Source: an uncultured Clostridia bacterium
GTDB taxonomy: Bacteria; Bacillota; Clostridia; Christensenellales; CAG-917
Length of the DNA stretch: 40,885 nt
Assembly (NCBI GenBank): GCA_947581925.1
Contig: CANPWB010000014.1
Coordinates: 1-40,885 of the forward strand
Direction: 5' to 3'
In this document: in pieces, positions 8,462 to 16,034 of the stretch
How the letters are laid out: each line of letters opens with the position of its first letter
Numbering within the stretch: position 1 is the stretch's first letter
Notes under the pieces: generated by a model
Told to the model about the DNA's origin: nothing
The model's input: only the letters and a program-made list of their open reading frames with translations
Database searches by the model: none
Position numbers and translations under genes: made by a program

Positions 8462-8520
8462 TTGACATAACTCATATTGAATGATTATTATATGTACATA
8501 TATACTCATTTTGAGTGTAT
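8462..8520 (+). promoter_or_regulatory. Lipoprotein promoter with two operator-like sites
   Basis: TTGACA (8462-8467), 17-18 bp, TTATTA/TATTAT (8485-8491). Site 1 ACTCATATTGAAT (8470-8482) lies in the spacer. Site 2 ACTCATTTTGAGT (8504-8516) covers the predicted start and sits in a longer palindrome, 8502-8520. Their centres are 34 bp apart. A repressor bound there would block the promoter. Confidence 0.65.
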
Positions 8521-8546
8521 AATATCATAAGTAAAAGGAGAAATGT

Positions 8547-10163
8547 ATGAAAAAGACTTTTGTTTGGTTTGTCGTTGCAGTTTTGCTTTTTTCGTCCGTT
8601 GTCTGTTTTGCGGGTTGCGATATTTTTAAAAGCAATACGTATTTTCGCTGGGAATATGACGGGAAGAGCGATGGAAATGGTATAGCCGTAGGAGAAACAT
8701 TGGGGACACAATGTCCTGCTGTCAAAAAGGCAGGCTACAAATTTTTGGGCTGGTTCGACAAAGAGACTGGCGGCACCATGTGGGTGGACTCCACAGGCAA
8801 AGGCGTAAAAGCGGTTGAAAAGAAGGGTCAAGAATACACGCTCTATCCGCACTTTGAACCTCTCGATTTTGTAGTGCAGCTCAATGCGGAAAAGGGCGTT
8901 CAAGGCTTAGACGAGGACTTTTACACCGTGAAGTACGACAGCGAGCTGCCCGAGATTCCCTCAAATCTAACGCTTGCGCACAAAAAATTTATTGGATATT
9001 ACACCGAGGCAAACGGAAATGGTACGCAAGTCACGCGCGGCGCAACGTTTCTGCCCAACATGGATAGGCTGACGCACAGCGCGTACGACATCGATGACAA
9101 TGTGCGCACTCTCAATCTTTACGCCTACTTCGAGGACATTCTCTACACCGTCACTTTCCACTTTGGCAACGGATATGCGGATGAGTCATTGTATGTGCCG
9201 TATGGGACGCCGCTCAACACTTTGGTATACGAAACGCGCGACTCAAACGGCTATGCGATGAGCAAGTGGTCTACAAGCGAGCACGGAGCGGAATATAACG
9301 ACAGCATAAAGGGCGATACCGACCTTTATGCGATAGGCGAATGGGCTCCTGCCGTAGAGCTTGACTCCAACGGCGGCAAGTATGACTATCTTCTCGTCGG
9401 TGAGGCGGGAAGCGAGCTTGCATTGCCGACTCCCACAAAGACGGCGGCTAAATTTGTGCGCTGGCTCGACGAGGATGGCGATGTATACACGGCAGGATCT
9501 TTTCCCCAAAAGAGCGTCACACTCACAGCAAGTTGGATGTCTATGATAGAGTTCGACTCAAACGGCGGCACAAGAGTGGAAAACATCTGCGTCGATTCGG
9601 GTACACCGATCGAGCTGCCCGTCCCCACGCGCGACGGCTATGTCTTTGCGGGTTGGTATCCCGAAAACAACATCGGCAAGCAATATTTTGCGGACGTCAT
9701 GCCAACTGACGGCGTCAAACTTATAGCGGGTTGGTGCAAACCCAAGTTTGAAACCGCAAATTGGCCAAAGACATATATGATTGGGGACAGCAGTGACGGT
9801 TCAGATTTTCTTCTTTATAAGAATGATGTGTTGAAGGGAGGAAAATATTATATGGACGTGACGCTTGATTTTGAGTGCATGCATTATGGTGTATCGGGAG
9901 CCCCTTTTACAGATGGTTTTGCCAACCTCGTGATGGGAATATTCTCTCAACAAACCATGAATACAAAATATGCACTCAGCGAAGTAATGACCTTCAATCA
10001 CGAGAAAGTCAAAAGTTGGAAAAAATATCAAATGAAAGCGAAGTTTTTTGCCGAAGACGGGACGTTTTACATCTCTATGCGTAGCACGGATCTAGACTAT
10101 GTTGAAGTGCGAAATGTGATAGCTACTTTGACATTGCCCGATCTTTCCACATTTGAGATTTGA
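8547..10163 (+). CDS. Surface lipoprotein with InlB B-type repeats
   Basis: Predicted cell-surface lipoprotein, 538 aa. The signal peptide ends in CFAGC, giving lipidated Cys24. Five or so Listeria-Bacteroides (InlB B, Flg_new) repeats span about residues 30-410, recognised by DSNGG near their starts and F-GW or FAGWY in the middle, for example KKAGYKFLGWFDKETGG, VELDSNGGKYDY and IEFDSNGGTR. The last 130 residues form a different, probably beta-sandwich, domain of unknown function. The ATG has AAGGAG upstream. It is divergent from, and probably controlled by, the adjacent XRE regulator. Confidence 0.88.
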   Translation: MKKTFVWFVVAVLLFSSVVCFAGCDIFKSNTYFRWEYDGKSDGNGIAVGETLGTQCPAVKKAGYKFLGWFDKETGGTMWVDSTGKGVKAVEKKGQEYTLYPHFEPLDFVVQLNAEKGVQGLDEDFYTVKYDSELPEIPSNLTLAHKKFIGYYTEANGNGTQVTRGATFLPNMDRLTHSAYDIDDNVRTLNLYAYFEDILYTVTFHFGNGYADESLYVPYGTPLNTLVYETRDSNGYAMSKWSTSEHGAEYNDSIKGDTDLYAIGEWAPAVELDSNGGKYDYLLVGEAGSELALPTPTKTAAKFVRWLDEDGDVYTAGSFPQKSVTLTASWMSMIEFDSNGGTRVENICVDSGTPIELPVPTRDGYVFAGWYPENNIGKQYFADVMPTDGVKLIAGWCKPKFETANWPKTYMIGDSSDGSDFLLYKNDVLKGGKYYMDVTLDFECMHYGVSGAPFTDGFANLVMGIFSQQTMNTKYALSEVMTFNHEKVKSWKKYQMKAKFFAEDGTFYISMRSTDLDYVEVRNVIATLTLPDLSTFEI

Positions 10164-10184
10164 GCTTGCAAGCTATACGCGGTT

Positions 10185-10218
10185 TCGGCGCGGCGATGAT
10201 CGTCGCGCCGATATTTTA
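10185..10218 (+). terminator. Terminator of the InlB-repeat lipoprotein gene
   Basis: Stem TCGGCGCGGCG/CGTCGCGCCGA (one G-T) with a 5-nt loop, followed by TATTTTA. Confidence 0.75.
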
Positions 10219-10297
10219 TATGCGCGATTTGTTTAAAATGTCCATTGTTTTGATGTGCCGTAATATGGTGCGTAAATTAGCACGATTTCTTTTTTGT

Positions 10298-10325
10298 TTG
10301 ACAAAATCATATTGTATGTTAAAAT
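10298..10325 (+). promoter_or_regulatory. Promoter of the FadH-like gene
   Basis: TTGACA, 16 bp, TAAAAT, about 75 bp before the ATG. Confidence 0.65.
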
Positions 10326-10402
10326 ATATATTGTTATAGTGAGGCGCTATGTCGCCGAAATTTTGCAAAAGATGAGCAATTTTGTTTGGATAGAGGGAGA
10401 AA

Positions 10403-12502
10403 ATGGAATATAAAATGTTGTTTTCGCCTATCAAGATAGGCAGTTGCGAGATCAAAAACAGGATAGTCATGTCGCCCATGCTCATGGGCTTTGCGCAACT
10501 TGACGGCTGCGTCACGGAACAGCTTATGGACTACTATGAGGAGCGCGCCAAGGGCGGCACGGGTCTCATCATCACCGAGATAACGCGCGTCAACGACAAG
10601 CACGGCGCCGCGGCGTTCGCCCAGCTCGGTGTGAGTCACGACTACCAGATCGAGGGACTCAAACAGTTTGCGGAGCGCATCCACAAGCACGGCGCGAAGC
10701 TGTTCGTACAGCTGCATCACCCGGGACGCCAAAACGTAGGGCTCGCCGTGGGCACGGTGCCGCTCTGTATAGCGTGTACGCGCGTGTGCAAGTCCTTCCC
10801 GAAGCTGCTCTTTAAGGTGGCTCCGACCGCGGGCAAGGTGCTGATAGAAAAGAACCTTACAAAGGCGTCCGTTGCGCCTTCCGCTTGCGAGCCTAGCTAT
10901 TTTGCGGGCGGCAGGGTGAGAGCGCTCCGTCACAGCGAGATAAAACAGCTCATAAGACAGTTTGTGGACGGCGCGGTACGCTGTAAGAAGGCGGGCGTGG
11001 ACGGCGTGGAACTGCACGGTACGCACGGCTACCTCATTCAGCAATTTTTGTCGCCGAACACAAATCAGCGCACGGACGAATACGGCGGCAGTTTTGAAAA
11101 TCGGCTGCGGTTTATCAAGGAGATCATCGACGGCATCCGCGCGGAGTGCGGCGATTATCCCATCATCGTGCGCCTGTCGCTGGACGAATTTTATGACAAG
11201 ATTGGCAAGCCGGGCGTGGGCTACGATTTTAAGGAAGGGCTCAAGTACGCAAAGGCGATAGCCTCCTTCGGCGTGGACGCTATAGACGTATCGTCAGCGG
11301 CATACGACACATTCAACTATTGGCTGGAGCCGACGTCCTTCGACCTCGGCTGGCGCAAATACCTCGCGGCGGCGGTCAAGAAAGAGGTGAAAATACCCGT
11401 GCTTGCGGCAAACCTCATCCGCACTCCGGAGCAGGCGGAGCAACAACTCGAGGAAGGCACGCAGGATATGGTGTCCCTCGGCAGGCCGCACATCGCGGAT
11501 CCGCATTTTGCAAACAAGTCCCTTGAGGGCAGAGAGAACGAGATAAAGCGCTGTATCTGCTGTCTCAATTGCATCGAGAGTATGCAGGACAACGCCTACA
11601 TCGGCGATCACGGTTATTGCGCTGTCAACCCGACAGTGGGCAGAGAGACGGAAGTCGCGTCCCTCCCCAAGGACGGAAACGGGCGCACAGTGGTCATCGT
11701 AGGCGCGGGCGTAGCGGGCCTTACGGCGGCGGAGTTTGCTGGGCGCAGGGGATTCAAGCCCATAGTGCTCGAGAAAGAGGACAAGCTCGGCGGACAGATA
11801 AACCTCGCGACGGCGCCTCCGAAGAAGGAAAAACTCGCATGGTGCATAGAGGATATGGCTGTAAACGCCAAAAAGTACGGCGCGGAAATCTTGACGGGCG
11901 TCGAGGCTACCGAGGAAAAGATCGCGGAGTATTCGCCGTATGCGGTCATCGTCGCTACGGGCGCGCATGCTGTCAAGCCTAAGTCCATAGCGGGCAGCGA
12001 CGGCGAAAACGTGTACACTACTACGCAGATATTGACGGGCGAAGTAGCGCTCAACGGCAAGCGCGTGGTCATAGTTGGCTCGGGCATGACAGGGCTCGAG
12101 ACGGCGGAGTATCTCGCGGCGCAGGGCAACAAGCTTACGGTGGTGGAGATGGCTCCCGAGATCGCGCCCGGCACGTGGTTCCAGCACGTAGACGACGCTA
12201 TGGCAAGGCTTTCGGGACACGCGGAATTTTTGAAGAACAGAAAACTCTCCTCCATAGACGCGGACGGCGTAAATTTGCAGCCTGTGGTATGGAAAGGCAA
12301 GAAGTGCAAGGATAAGGGCGAGGCGGAGCACCTCTCGGCAGACGCGGTCGTGCTGTCGCTTGGCGCGAAGTCTGAAAACGCGCTTGCGAAGTCGCTCGAG
12401 GGCAAATATGACAAACTGTTCGTCATCGGCGACGCAGCTCACGTAGGGCGTATTGCGGCGGCAACAGCCGCGGCATACGACGTCGCCGTGCACAAACTGT
12501 AA
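10403..12502 (+). CDS. Old Yellow Enzyme / 2,4-dienoyl-CoA reductase-type oxidoreductase
   Basis: A 699-aa flavo-iron-sulfur enzyme of the FadH / NADH:flavin oxidoreductase family, which reduces activated double bonds of enoyl compounds with NAD(P)H. Domains in order: an FMN-binding TIM barrel (about 1-370) with HHPGRQN and HGTHGYLIQQFLSP, whose Tyr210 matches the family proton donor; a cysteine cluster C384-x2-C387-x2-C390-x15-C406 for a 4Fe-4S centre; and an FAD domain (VVIVGAGVAGL near 430) with an inserted NAD(P) domain (VVIVGSGMTGL near 555). The substrate is not predictable; fatty enoyl-CoA, bile-acid (BaiCD/BaiH-like) or other enoates all fit. The start has AGGGAG. It is monocistronic. 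Confidence 0.9.
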   Translation: MEYKMLFSPIKIGSCEIKNRIVMSPMLMGFAQLDGCVTEQLMDYYEERAKGGTGLIITEITRVNDKHGAAAFAQLGVSHDYQIEGLKQFAERIHKHGAKLFVQLHHPGRQNVGLAVGTVPLCIACTRVCKSFPKLLFKVAPTAGKVLIEKNLTKASVAPSACEPSYFAGGRVRALRHSEIKQLIRQFVDGAVRCKKAGVDGVELHGTHGYLIQQFLSPNTNQRTDEYGGSFENRLRFIKEIIDGIRAECGDYPIIVRLSLDEFYDKIGKPGVGYDFKEGLKYAKAIASFGVDAIDVSSAAYDTFNYWLEPTSFDLGWRKYLAAAVKKEVKIPVLAANLIRTPEQAEQQLEEGTQDMVSLGRPHIADPHFANKSLEGRENEIKRCICCLNCIESMQDNAYIGDHGYCAVNPTVGRETEVASLPKDGNGRTVVIVGAGVAGLTAAEFAGRRGFKPIVLEKEDKLGGQINLATAPPKKEKLAWCIEDMAVNAKKYGAEILTGVEATEEKIAEYSPYAVIVATGAHAVKPKSIAGSDGENVYTTTQILTGEVALNGKRVVIVGSGMTGLETAEYLAAQGNKLTVVEMAPEIAPGTWFQHVDDAMARLSGHAEFLKNRKLSSIDADGVNLQPVVWKGKKCKDKGEAEHLSADAVVLSLGAKSENALAKSLEGKYDKLFVIGDAAHVGRIAAATAAAYDVAVHKL

Positions 12503-12527
12503 AGAGTTTTGCGGGGCTCTGCCCAAC

Positions 12528-12569
12528 GCAGGGCTACGCGCCCTGCACCTCGGCAAGGGACTTCGTCCC
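12528..12569. repeat. Short palindrome pair, REP-like
   Basis: GCAGGGC/GCCCTGC (12528-12546) and GGGAC/GTCCC (12557-12569) form two small hairpins just after the FadH-like gene. They resemble the extragenic GC-rich repeats common in Clostridia. I cannot tell copy number from one window. Confidence 0.4.
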
Positions 12570-12583
12570 CTGCACCCCAAGCT

Positions 12584-12626
12584 AAAAACGCGAGCTAGGC
12601 AAATTATTGCCGTCGCTCGCGTTTTT
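12584..12626. terminator. Terminator after the FadH-like gene
   Basis: A 12-bp stem AAAAACGCGAGC/GCTCGCGTTTTT with a loop of about 19 nt; strong in both directions. Confidence 0.75.
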
Positions 12627-12797
12627 GATTGCTTGCAAGTGCCAAACTCCCGCGGGGGCATTATATTTTCTGTGCAACGCATTTGATATAATAAACATGT
12701 CATGTTTTTTTAATGCTCGTTGCTTATTGAATATACAACTTGCGACAAAATATTTGCGCGCCAAATATTATTAAAACTTGTTTTTGGGTCATTTGTC

Positions 12798-12826
12798 TTG
12801 CCAAAACGCTAAAATAATGATATACT
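12798..12826 (+). promoter_or_regulatory. SRP RNA promoter
   Basis: TTGCCA, 17 bp, TATACT, ending about 6 bp before the first conserved SRP RNA base. Confidence 0.75.
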
Positions 12827-12830
12827 CTCT

Positions 12831-13098
12831 TTGCTGTGCTAGACGGGGAGCTTGCGGTGCCCTGTAAACTGCAATCCGCAATAGCAGTGTCGAACGCCAT
12901 CCCAGGCTTTTGTTATGGTTGGCTGCGCAGCGCAAGGGGTGTCGATATCAAGGTCCCGTGCAATGTCATACTGTGAACCGTGTCAGAGCTTGACCGCAGC
13001 AGCACTAAGCAGGTCTTGGCGTGTGCCATGGGGAAACTTTGAAGGAGCTACCTACGCTGCTCCCGCTTCGGTGACGAATGTCAAAGGTGGTGCACAGT
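12831..13098 (+). ncRNA. ffs: Signal recognition particle RNA, large bacterial type
   Basis: RNA scaffold of the SRP, which binds Ffh and targets nascent membrane proteins. The 5' Alu domain matches the Bacillus scRNA pattern, with TTGCTGTGCTA, GCGGTGCCCTGTA and CTGCAATCCGC. The S domain carries CAGCAGCACTAAGCA and GGCGTGTGCC at 12996-13029. The 5' CTGTGC pairs with the 3' GCACAG to close the molecule, giving about 268 nt. A promoter and a strong terminator bracket it. Oddities are a helix-8 apical loop that reads TTGACC (12990-12995) instead of GGAA, and a 3' tail duplicated downstream. Confidence 0.93.
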
Positions 13099-13244
13099 AA
13101 ATACAAACAGAGGGTATTTTGCCCTCTGTTTGTATTTTTTGAACTGCATTTTGCCACCGAAACACGCGGGAGCAGCGTAGGTATACCCGCCCTAATAGAG
13201 AGCCGCAACCTCATATAAGTACAGACGTGCTGCTGCGGGATATC
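13050..13244 (+). repeat. SRP RNA tail repeat, copy A
   Basis: This copy spans the last 49 nt of SRP RNA, its terminator and a body to 13244. The tail at 13050-13075 has an imperfect inverted partner at 13154-13182, enclosing the terminator. The body holds a second inverted pair ATACCCGC/GCGGGATAT. Copy B at 13367-13566 repeats the whole arrangement. Confidence 0.8.
13099..13140 (+). terminator. SRP RNA terminator
   Basis: A perfect 16-bp stem, AAATACAAACAGAGGG with its complement, a 7-nt loop and a T run. Confidence 0.92.
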
Positions 13245-13366
13245 CTGCAAGCGTCCAACCTTATAAAGTGTTGATACTTCTATAATAGCGCAAAAAACAT
13301 AGGAGCATGCTCAAACTTATGCAGGATACCGCCCTTTTTTTATGCAGGTCTGACTTCACAAGGGGA

Positions 13367-13566
13367 TACGCTGTTCCCGCTTCGGTGACGAATGTCAAAG
13401 GTGGTGCACAGTAAATATAAACAGCGGGTCATTTCGCCCGCTGTTTATATTTGCGCGCATAAAAAAGAACTTACGGTTACCGAGAAAGCGGAAACAGCGT
13501 AGGTATACCCGCCATGATAGAGAGCCGCAACCTCTTATAAATATACGCGTGCTCTTGCGGGATATC
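13367..13566 (+). repeat. SRP RNA tail repeat, copy B
   Basis: A second copy of the SRP 3' tail (near-identical from 13372 to about 13412), of the terminator and of the body, ending at GCGGGATATC like copy A. The tail's inverted partner lies at 13475-13504. The 5' part of the SRP RNA is absent, so this copy is not a functional SRP RNA. The 13245-13366 spacer holds nothing I recognise. Confidence 0.8.
13413..13452 (+). terminator. Terminator hairpin of repeat copy B
   Basis: A perfect 16-bp stem AAATATAAACAGCGGG with its complement. It differs from the copy A stem at two pairs, and both sides changed together. Confidence 0.75.
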
Positions 13567-13618
13567 GCAAATTGAAAATTCCGGCGCTTATTGGTTTGCA
13601 TAGGAGCGACTTACAAAC

Positions 13619-13649
13619 AAAAATGCCGAGGACAGGGACTGTACTCGGC
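13619..13649 (-). terminator. Terminator of the ABC exporter operon
   Basis: On the minus strand GCCGAG pairs with CTCGGC, with an inner ACAG/CTGT, followed by ATTTTTG. It lies about 20 bp after the permease stop. Confidence 0.75.
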
Positions 13650-13670
13650 GAAATGTGTGATGTTATGGCG

Positions 13671-14546
13671 TCATTTGATGTCGCGTTTTAAGAAAGTGGC
13701 GAGGCCTATACCTATCGACGCGGCAATGTAGACAAAGGGCATTATTATGACGGCGCAAAGTTCGGTAGTGCCGAGCGTAGCCGAGGACGAGGCGATGGTC
13801 ATCTGTTGCAGGGGCAAGAACATCAGCCAATCCATATTGCCGCCCGATATCTGCAATACCGTTGCGATCACCGAGAGTACGATATCCAAAACGACGTAAA
13901 AGCCTATGGACATTCCGAGCGAGGAGCCGGATGAACGACACAGGAAGGCTATCATCATAAATATCGACATTGTAGAGATGTTCACAAGCCATTCGAGCGA
14001 AAAACACCGCATCAGAATGCCGAAATCGCGTCCTGTAAAGGGCGTAGGCTTGAAACTGAACAGTATGCCGCTCATTACAAGCGCAAAAACAGAATATATA
14101 GTGACCAATATAGCCGCGGACACCCACTTTGAGAAAAATGCGTGCACTCTGCTCGTGCCGCGCGAGACCATAAGCCGCACCGTGCCGTTTGAAAAATCCT
14201 TTCCGACAAAGATGCACACGATGATCATCACGAAAAACTCTATTGACGCGACGGCTCCCGAGCCCATCAAACTTTCTCTATTCAAATTATCGAAGAGGGC
14301 GGTCATTGCGTCCTTGTCTTGCTGCGAGAATAGTGGCATGCCGTTTTCGTCAACGACGATCCCGTCCTCGCCGGGCGTATCCTCGGTGACGTCCATCCTG
14401 GTCGCCAGATTCATGCCGATCCAGCACACCGCATATGTCAAAAATATGATGACGAACATCAATATGAGCCCGACAAACACGCTCCTCAGCTTTTTGAGTC
14501 TGAAGAGGTCGGAGGATAGCGTATATGCAAAATCTTTATTTCTCAT
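13671..14546 (-). CDS. ABC-2-type transporter permease
   Basis: Membrane subunit of an ABC exporter, 291 aa. About six hydrophobic segments are visible: SVFVGLILMFVIIFLTYAV near 25-45, then after an extracytoplasmic loop of about 60 aa (DVTEDTPGEDG) the segments FFVMIIVCIFVG, AILVTIYSVFALVMSGILF and three more to the C-terminus. The motif FVGKDFSNGTVRLMVSRG is typical of ABC-2 permeases of the BcrB/YydJ kind. AGGAGG sits 6 nt before the ATG at 14546. The gene overlaps the upstream ATPase gene by 11 bp, implying translational coupling. The substrate is unknown; peptide or antibiotic export is the family default. Confidence 0.88.
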   Translation of the reverse strand: MRNKDFAYTLSSDLFRLKKLRSVFVGLILMFVIIFLTYAVCWIGMNLATRMDVTEDTPGEDGIVVDENGMPLFSQQDKDAMTALFDNLNRESLMGSGAVASIEFFVMIIVCIFVGKDFSNGTVRLMVSRGTSRVHAFFSKWVSAAILVTIYSVFALVMSGILFSFKPTPFTGRDFGILMRCFSLEWLVNISTMSIFMMIAFLCRSSGSSLGMSIGFYVVLDIVLSVIATVLQISGGNMDWLMFLPLQQMTIASSSATLGTTELCAVIIMPFVYIAASIGIGLATFLKRDIK

Positions 14547-15567
14547 CATTGTCCTCCTTTTTCGCATTCTCGCCGTCTGCGTTTAAGTCGTTGGACTGAA
14601 GAGGTCTGAGGACATCAAGTTCCTCAAATACGGGCTCGTCGTGAGCGTCGTTCGCGCCGTGCGAGCCGCCCATGAGCGAAATAAACGTGGATTCGAGGTC
14701 GGCGTCGCAGTTGCAGATGTTCAGCACGGGGACTTCCGCATTCGCAAACATAGTCGCGACAAACGAGATATCCTTTGATAGGTCGTATAGCGCGAGAGTG
14801 TTGTAGGGCAGGATGTCAAAATCTTGCTGTGTATAGTTTTCCGTCACCACGCTAAGCGCCGCCTTGAGGTCGCCAACGACGACTTTGATGTAGGGTCTGC
14901 TCAGCGCCTCTACGTCTTCGCTCCTAAGCTCTTTTACAAGTTTGCCGTTTGCAAGAACGCCATAGCTGTTTGCGACTTTGCTAAGCTCCGAGAGCAGGTG
15001 AGAGGAGATGAGTATAGTGATATTGTCCTCATTGTTGAGTCGCTTAAGCAACTCTCTCACCTCGTAAATGCCCGCGGGATCAAGTCCGTTGACGGGCTCG
15101 TCGAGTATGAGTATGCGCGGGTCGCCTATAAGTGCTATGGCGATCGCGAGCCGCTGTTTCATACCAAGCGAGAAGTTTTTGACTTTCATAGGGTCGCCGG
15201 GTTCGAGCCCTACGCGCTCAAGCAACGCCTTAAGCTTTGAGACATCCCTTTGTCCCATTGAAAACGCGATGGACTTCATATTGTCGAGCGCGCTAAGGTG
15301 CAGCGCAAGGGCAGGACTGTCTATTATCGAACCTATCTTTTTGCGTTCCTCTTCCAGCGCTTCTTTTGCCCACGCGCCGTTTATTGCGATTTCGCCGCTA
15401 TCGGGGCGGGCGAGTCCTAGCAGAGCGCGTATAAGGGTGGTCTTGCCCGCGCCGTTGCGCCCGACAAGCCCATATATCTCGCCCTCGCGCACAGTGACGC
15501 TCACGCTGTCAAGCACAACTTTGCCGCGATAAGACTTTGTTAGGTTTTTGGTTTCAAGTACGTTCAT
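14536..15567 (-). CDS. ABC transporter ATP-binding protein, BcrA-like
   Basis: Cytoplasmic ATPase of the exporter, 343 aa. Walker A GRNGAGKT has Lys42. The signature is FSLGMKQRLAIA, as in bacitracin and lantibiotic exporters. Walker B is ILILDEPVNGLDP, and the switch His is in SSHLLSELS. After residue 215 comes a mixed domain of about 125 aa, ending in a very acidic tail (GENAKKEDNDEK) that overlaps the permease start. The ATG has an AGAGGCG ribosome binding site and a TTGAAT-16-TATAAT promoter. No regulator or two-component system adjoins, so the physiological trigger cannot be inferred. Confidence 0.92.
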   Translation of the reverse strand: MNVLETKNLTKSYRGKVVLDSVSVTVREGEIYGLVGRNGAGKTTLIRALLGLARPDSGEIAINGAWAKEALEEERKKIGSIIDSPALALHLSALDNMKSIAFSMGQRDVSKLKALLERVGLEPGDPMKVKNFSLGMKQRLAIAIALIGDPRILILDEPVNGLDPAGIYEVRELLKRLNNEDNITILISSHLLSELSKVANSYGVLANGKLVKELRSEDVEALSRPYIKVVVGDLKAALSVVTENYTQQDFDILPYNTLALYDLSKDISFVATMFANAEVPVLNICNCDADLESTFISLMGGSHGANDAHDEPVFEELDVLRPLQSNDLNADGENAKKEDNDEK

Positions 15568-15593
15568 ATTCGCCTCTTGTATTTATCCTAAAT

Positions 15594-15621
15594 ATTATAA
15601 CATAATTTCTGTGATATTCAA
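15594..15621 (-). promoter_or_regulatory. Promoter of the ABC exporter operon
   Basis: Minus-strand TTGAAT, 16 bp, TATAAT, ending about 27 bp before the ATG. Confidence 0.65.
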
Positions 15622-15694
15622 CAACATTTTGCGTCGCTTGCGCACAGCGCGGCCGTACACGGCGATATCGTAAAGATGTACACTAAGCACATAT

Positions 15695-15848
15695 ACACGA
15701 TACGTGTTTTATATATGGGGCAAAAAATCAGAGGTTTTAAAGTGATAAACATTGTAAATGTCGCGATTTACTGGGGATAAACGCTGCAATAAAACACGAT
15801 TAGTGTTCTTTAAAATAGAATGTTAGACATTCACAACACGATACGTGT
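15695..15848. promoter_or_regulatory. Three 13-bp palindromes upstream of the helicase operon
   Basis: ACACGATACGTGT occurs at 15695-15707 and 15836-15848, and ACACGATTAGTGT at 15794-15806. The first and third are perfect palindromes around ATA. A direct pair GTGCGCTAA lies at 15858-15866 and 15869-15877, 11 bp apart. These are candidate operator sites for an unidentified regulator in a 470-bp intergenic region without genes. Confidence 0.6.
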
Positions 15849-15927
15849 ACATATGCGGTGCGCTAATAGTGCGCTAACATAAATTTTCAAACTGCCTTAA
15901 ATGTGCGGTCAAAAGTCAAATTGCTTA

Positions 15928-15957
15928 TTGACAAGTCCAATAACTCAAATATAATAT
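15928..15957 (+). promoter_or_regulatory. Promoter of the helicase-MoxR-VWA operon
   Basis: TTGACA (15928-15933), 18 bp, TAATAT (15952-15957). A start near 15964 rules out upstream in-frame start codons and favours the ATG at 16035. Confidence 0.75.
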
Positions 15958-16034
15958 TATATATGCACATAAGCGCGGCGTCGTCCTCAAGCCTACGATT
16001 TGGGCGTGATCAAAACGTGCGCGAGAGAGGTACT

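Noticed and set aside
10403-12502. Bile acid enzyme BaiCD or BaiH
   Set aside because: The fold fits, but no other bai gene is nearby, so a specific call is not justified.
15903-16034. Longer N-terminus for the helicase
   Set aside because: It runs through the promoter, and the ATG at 16035 has GAGAGG upstream.
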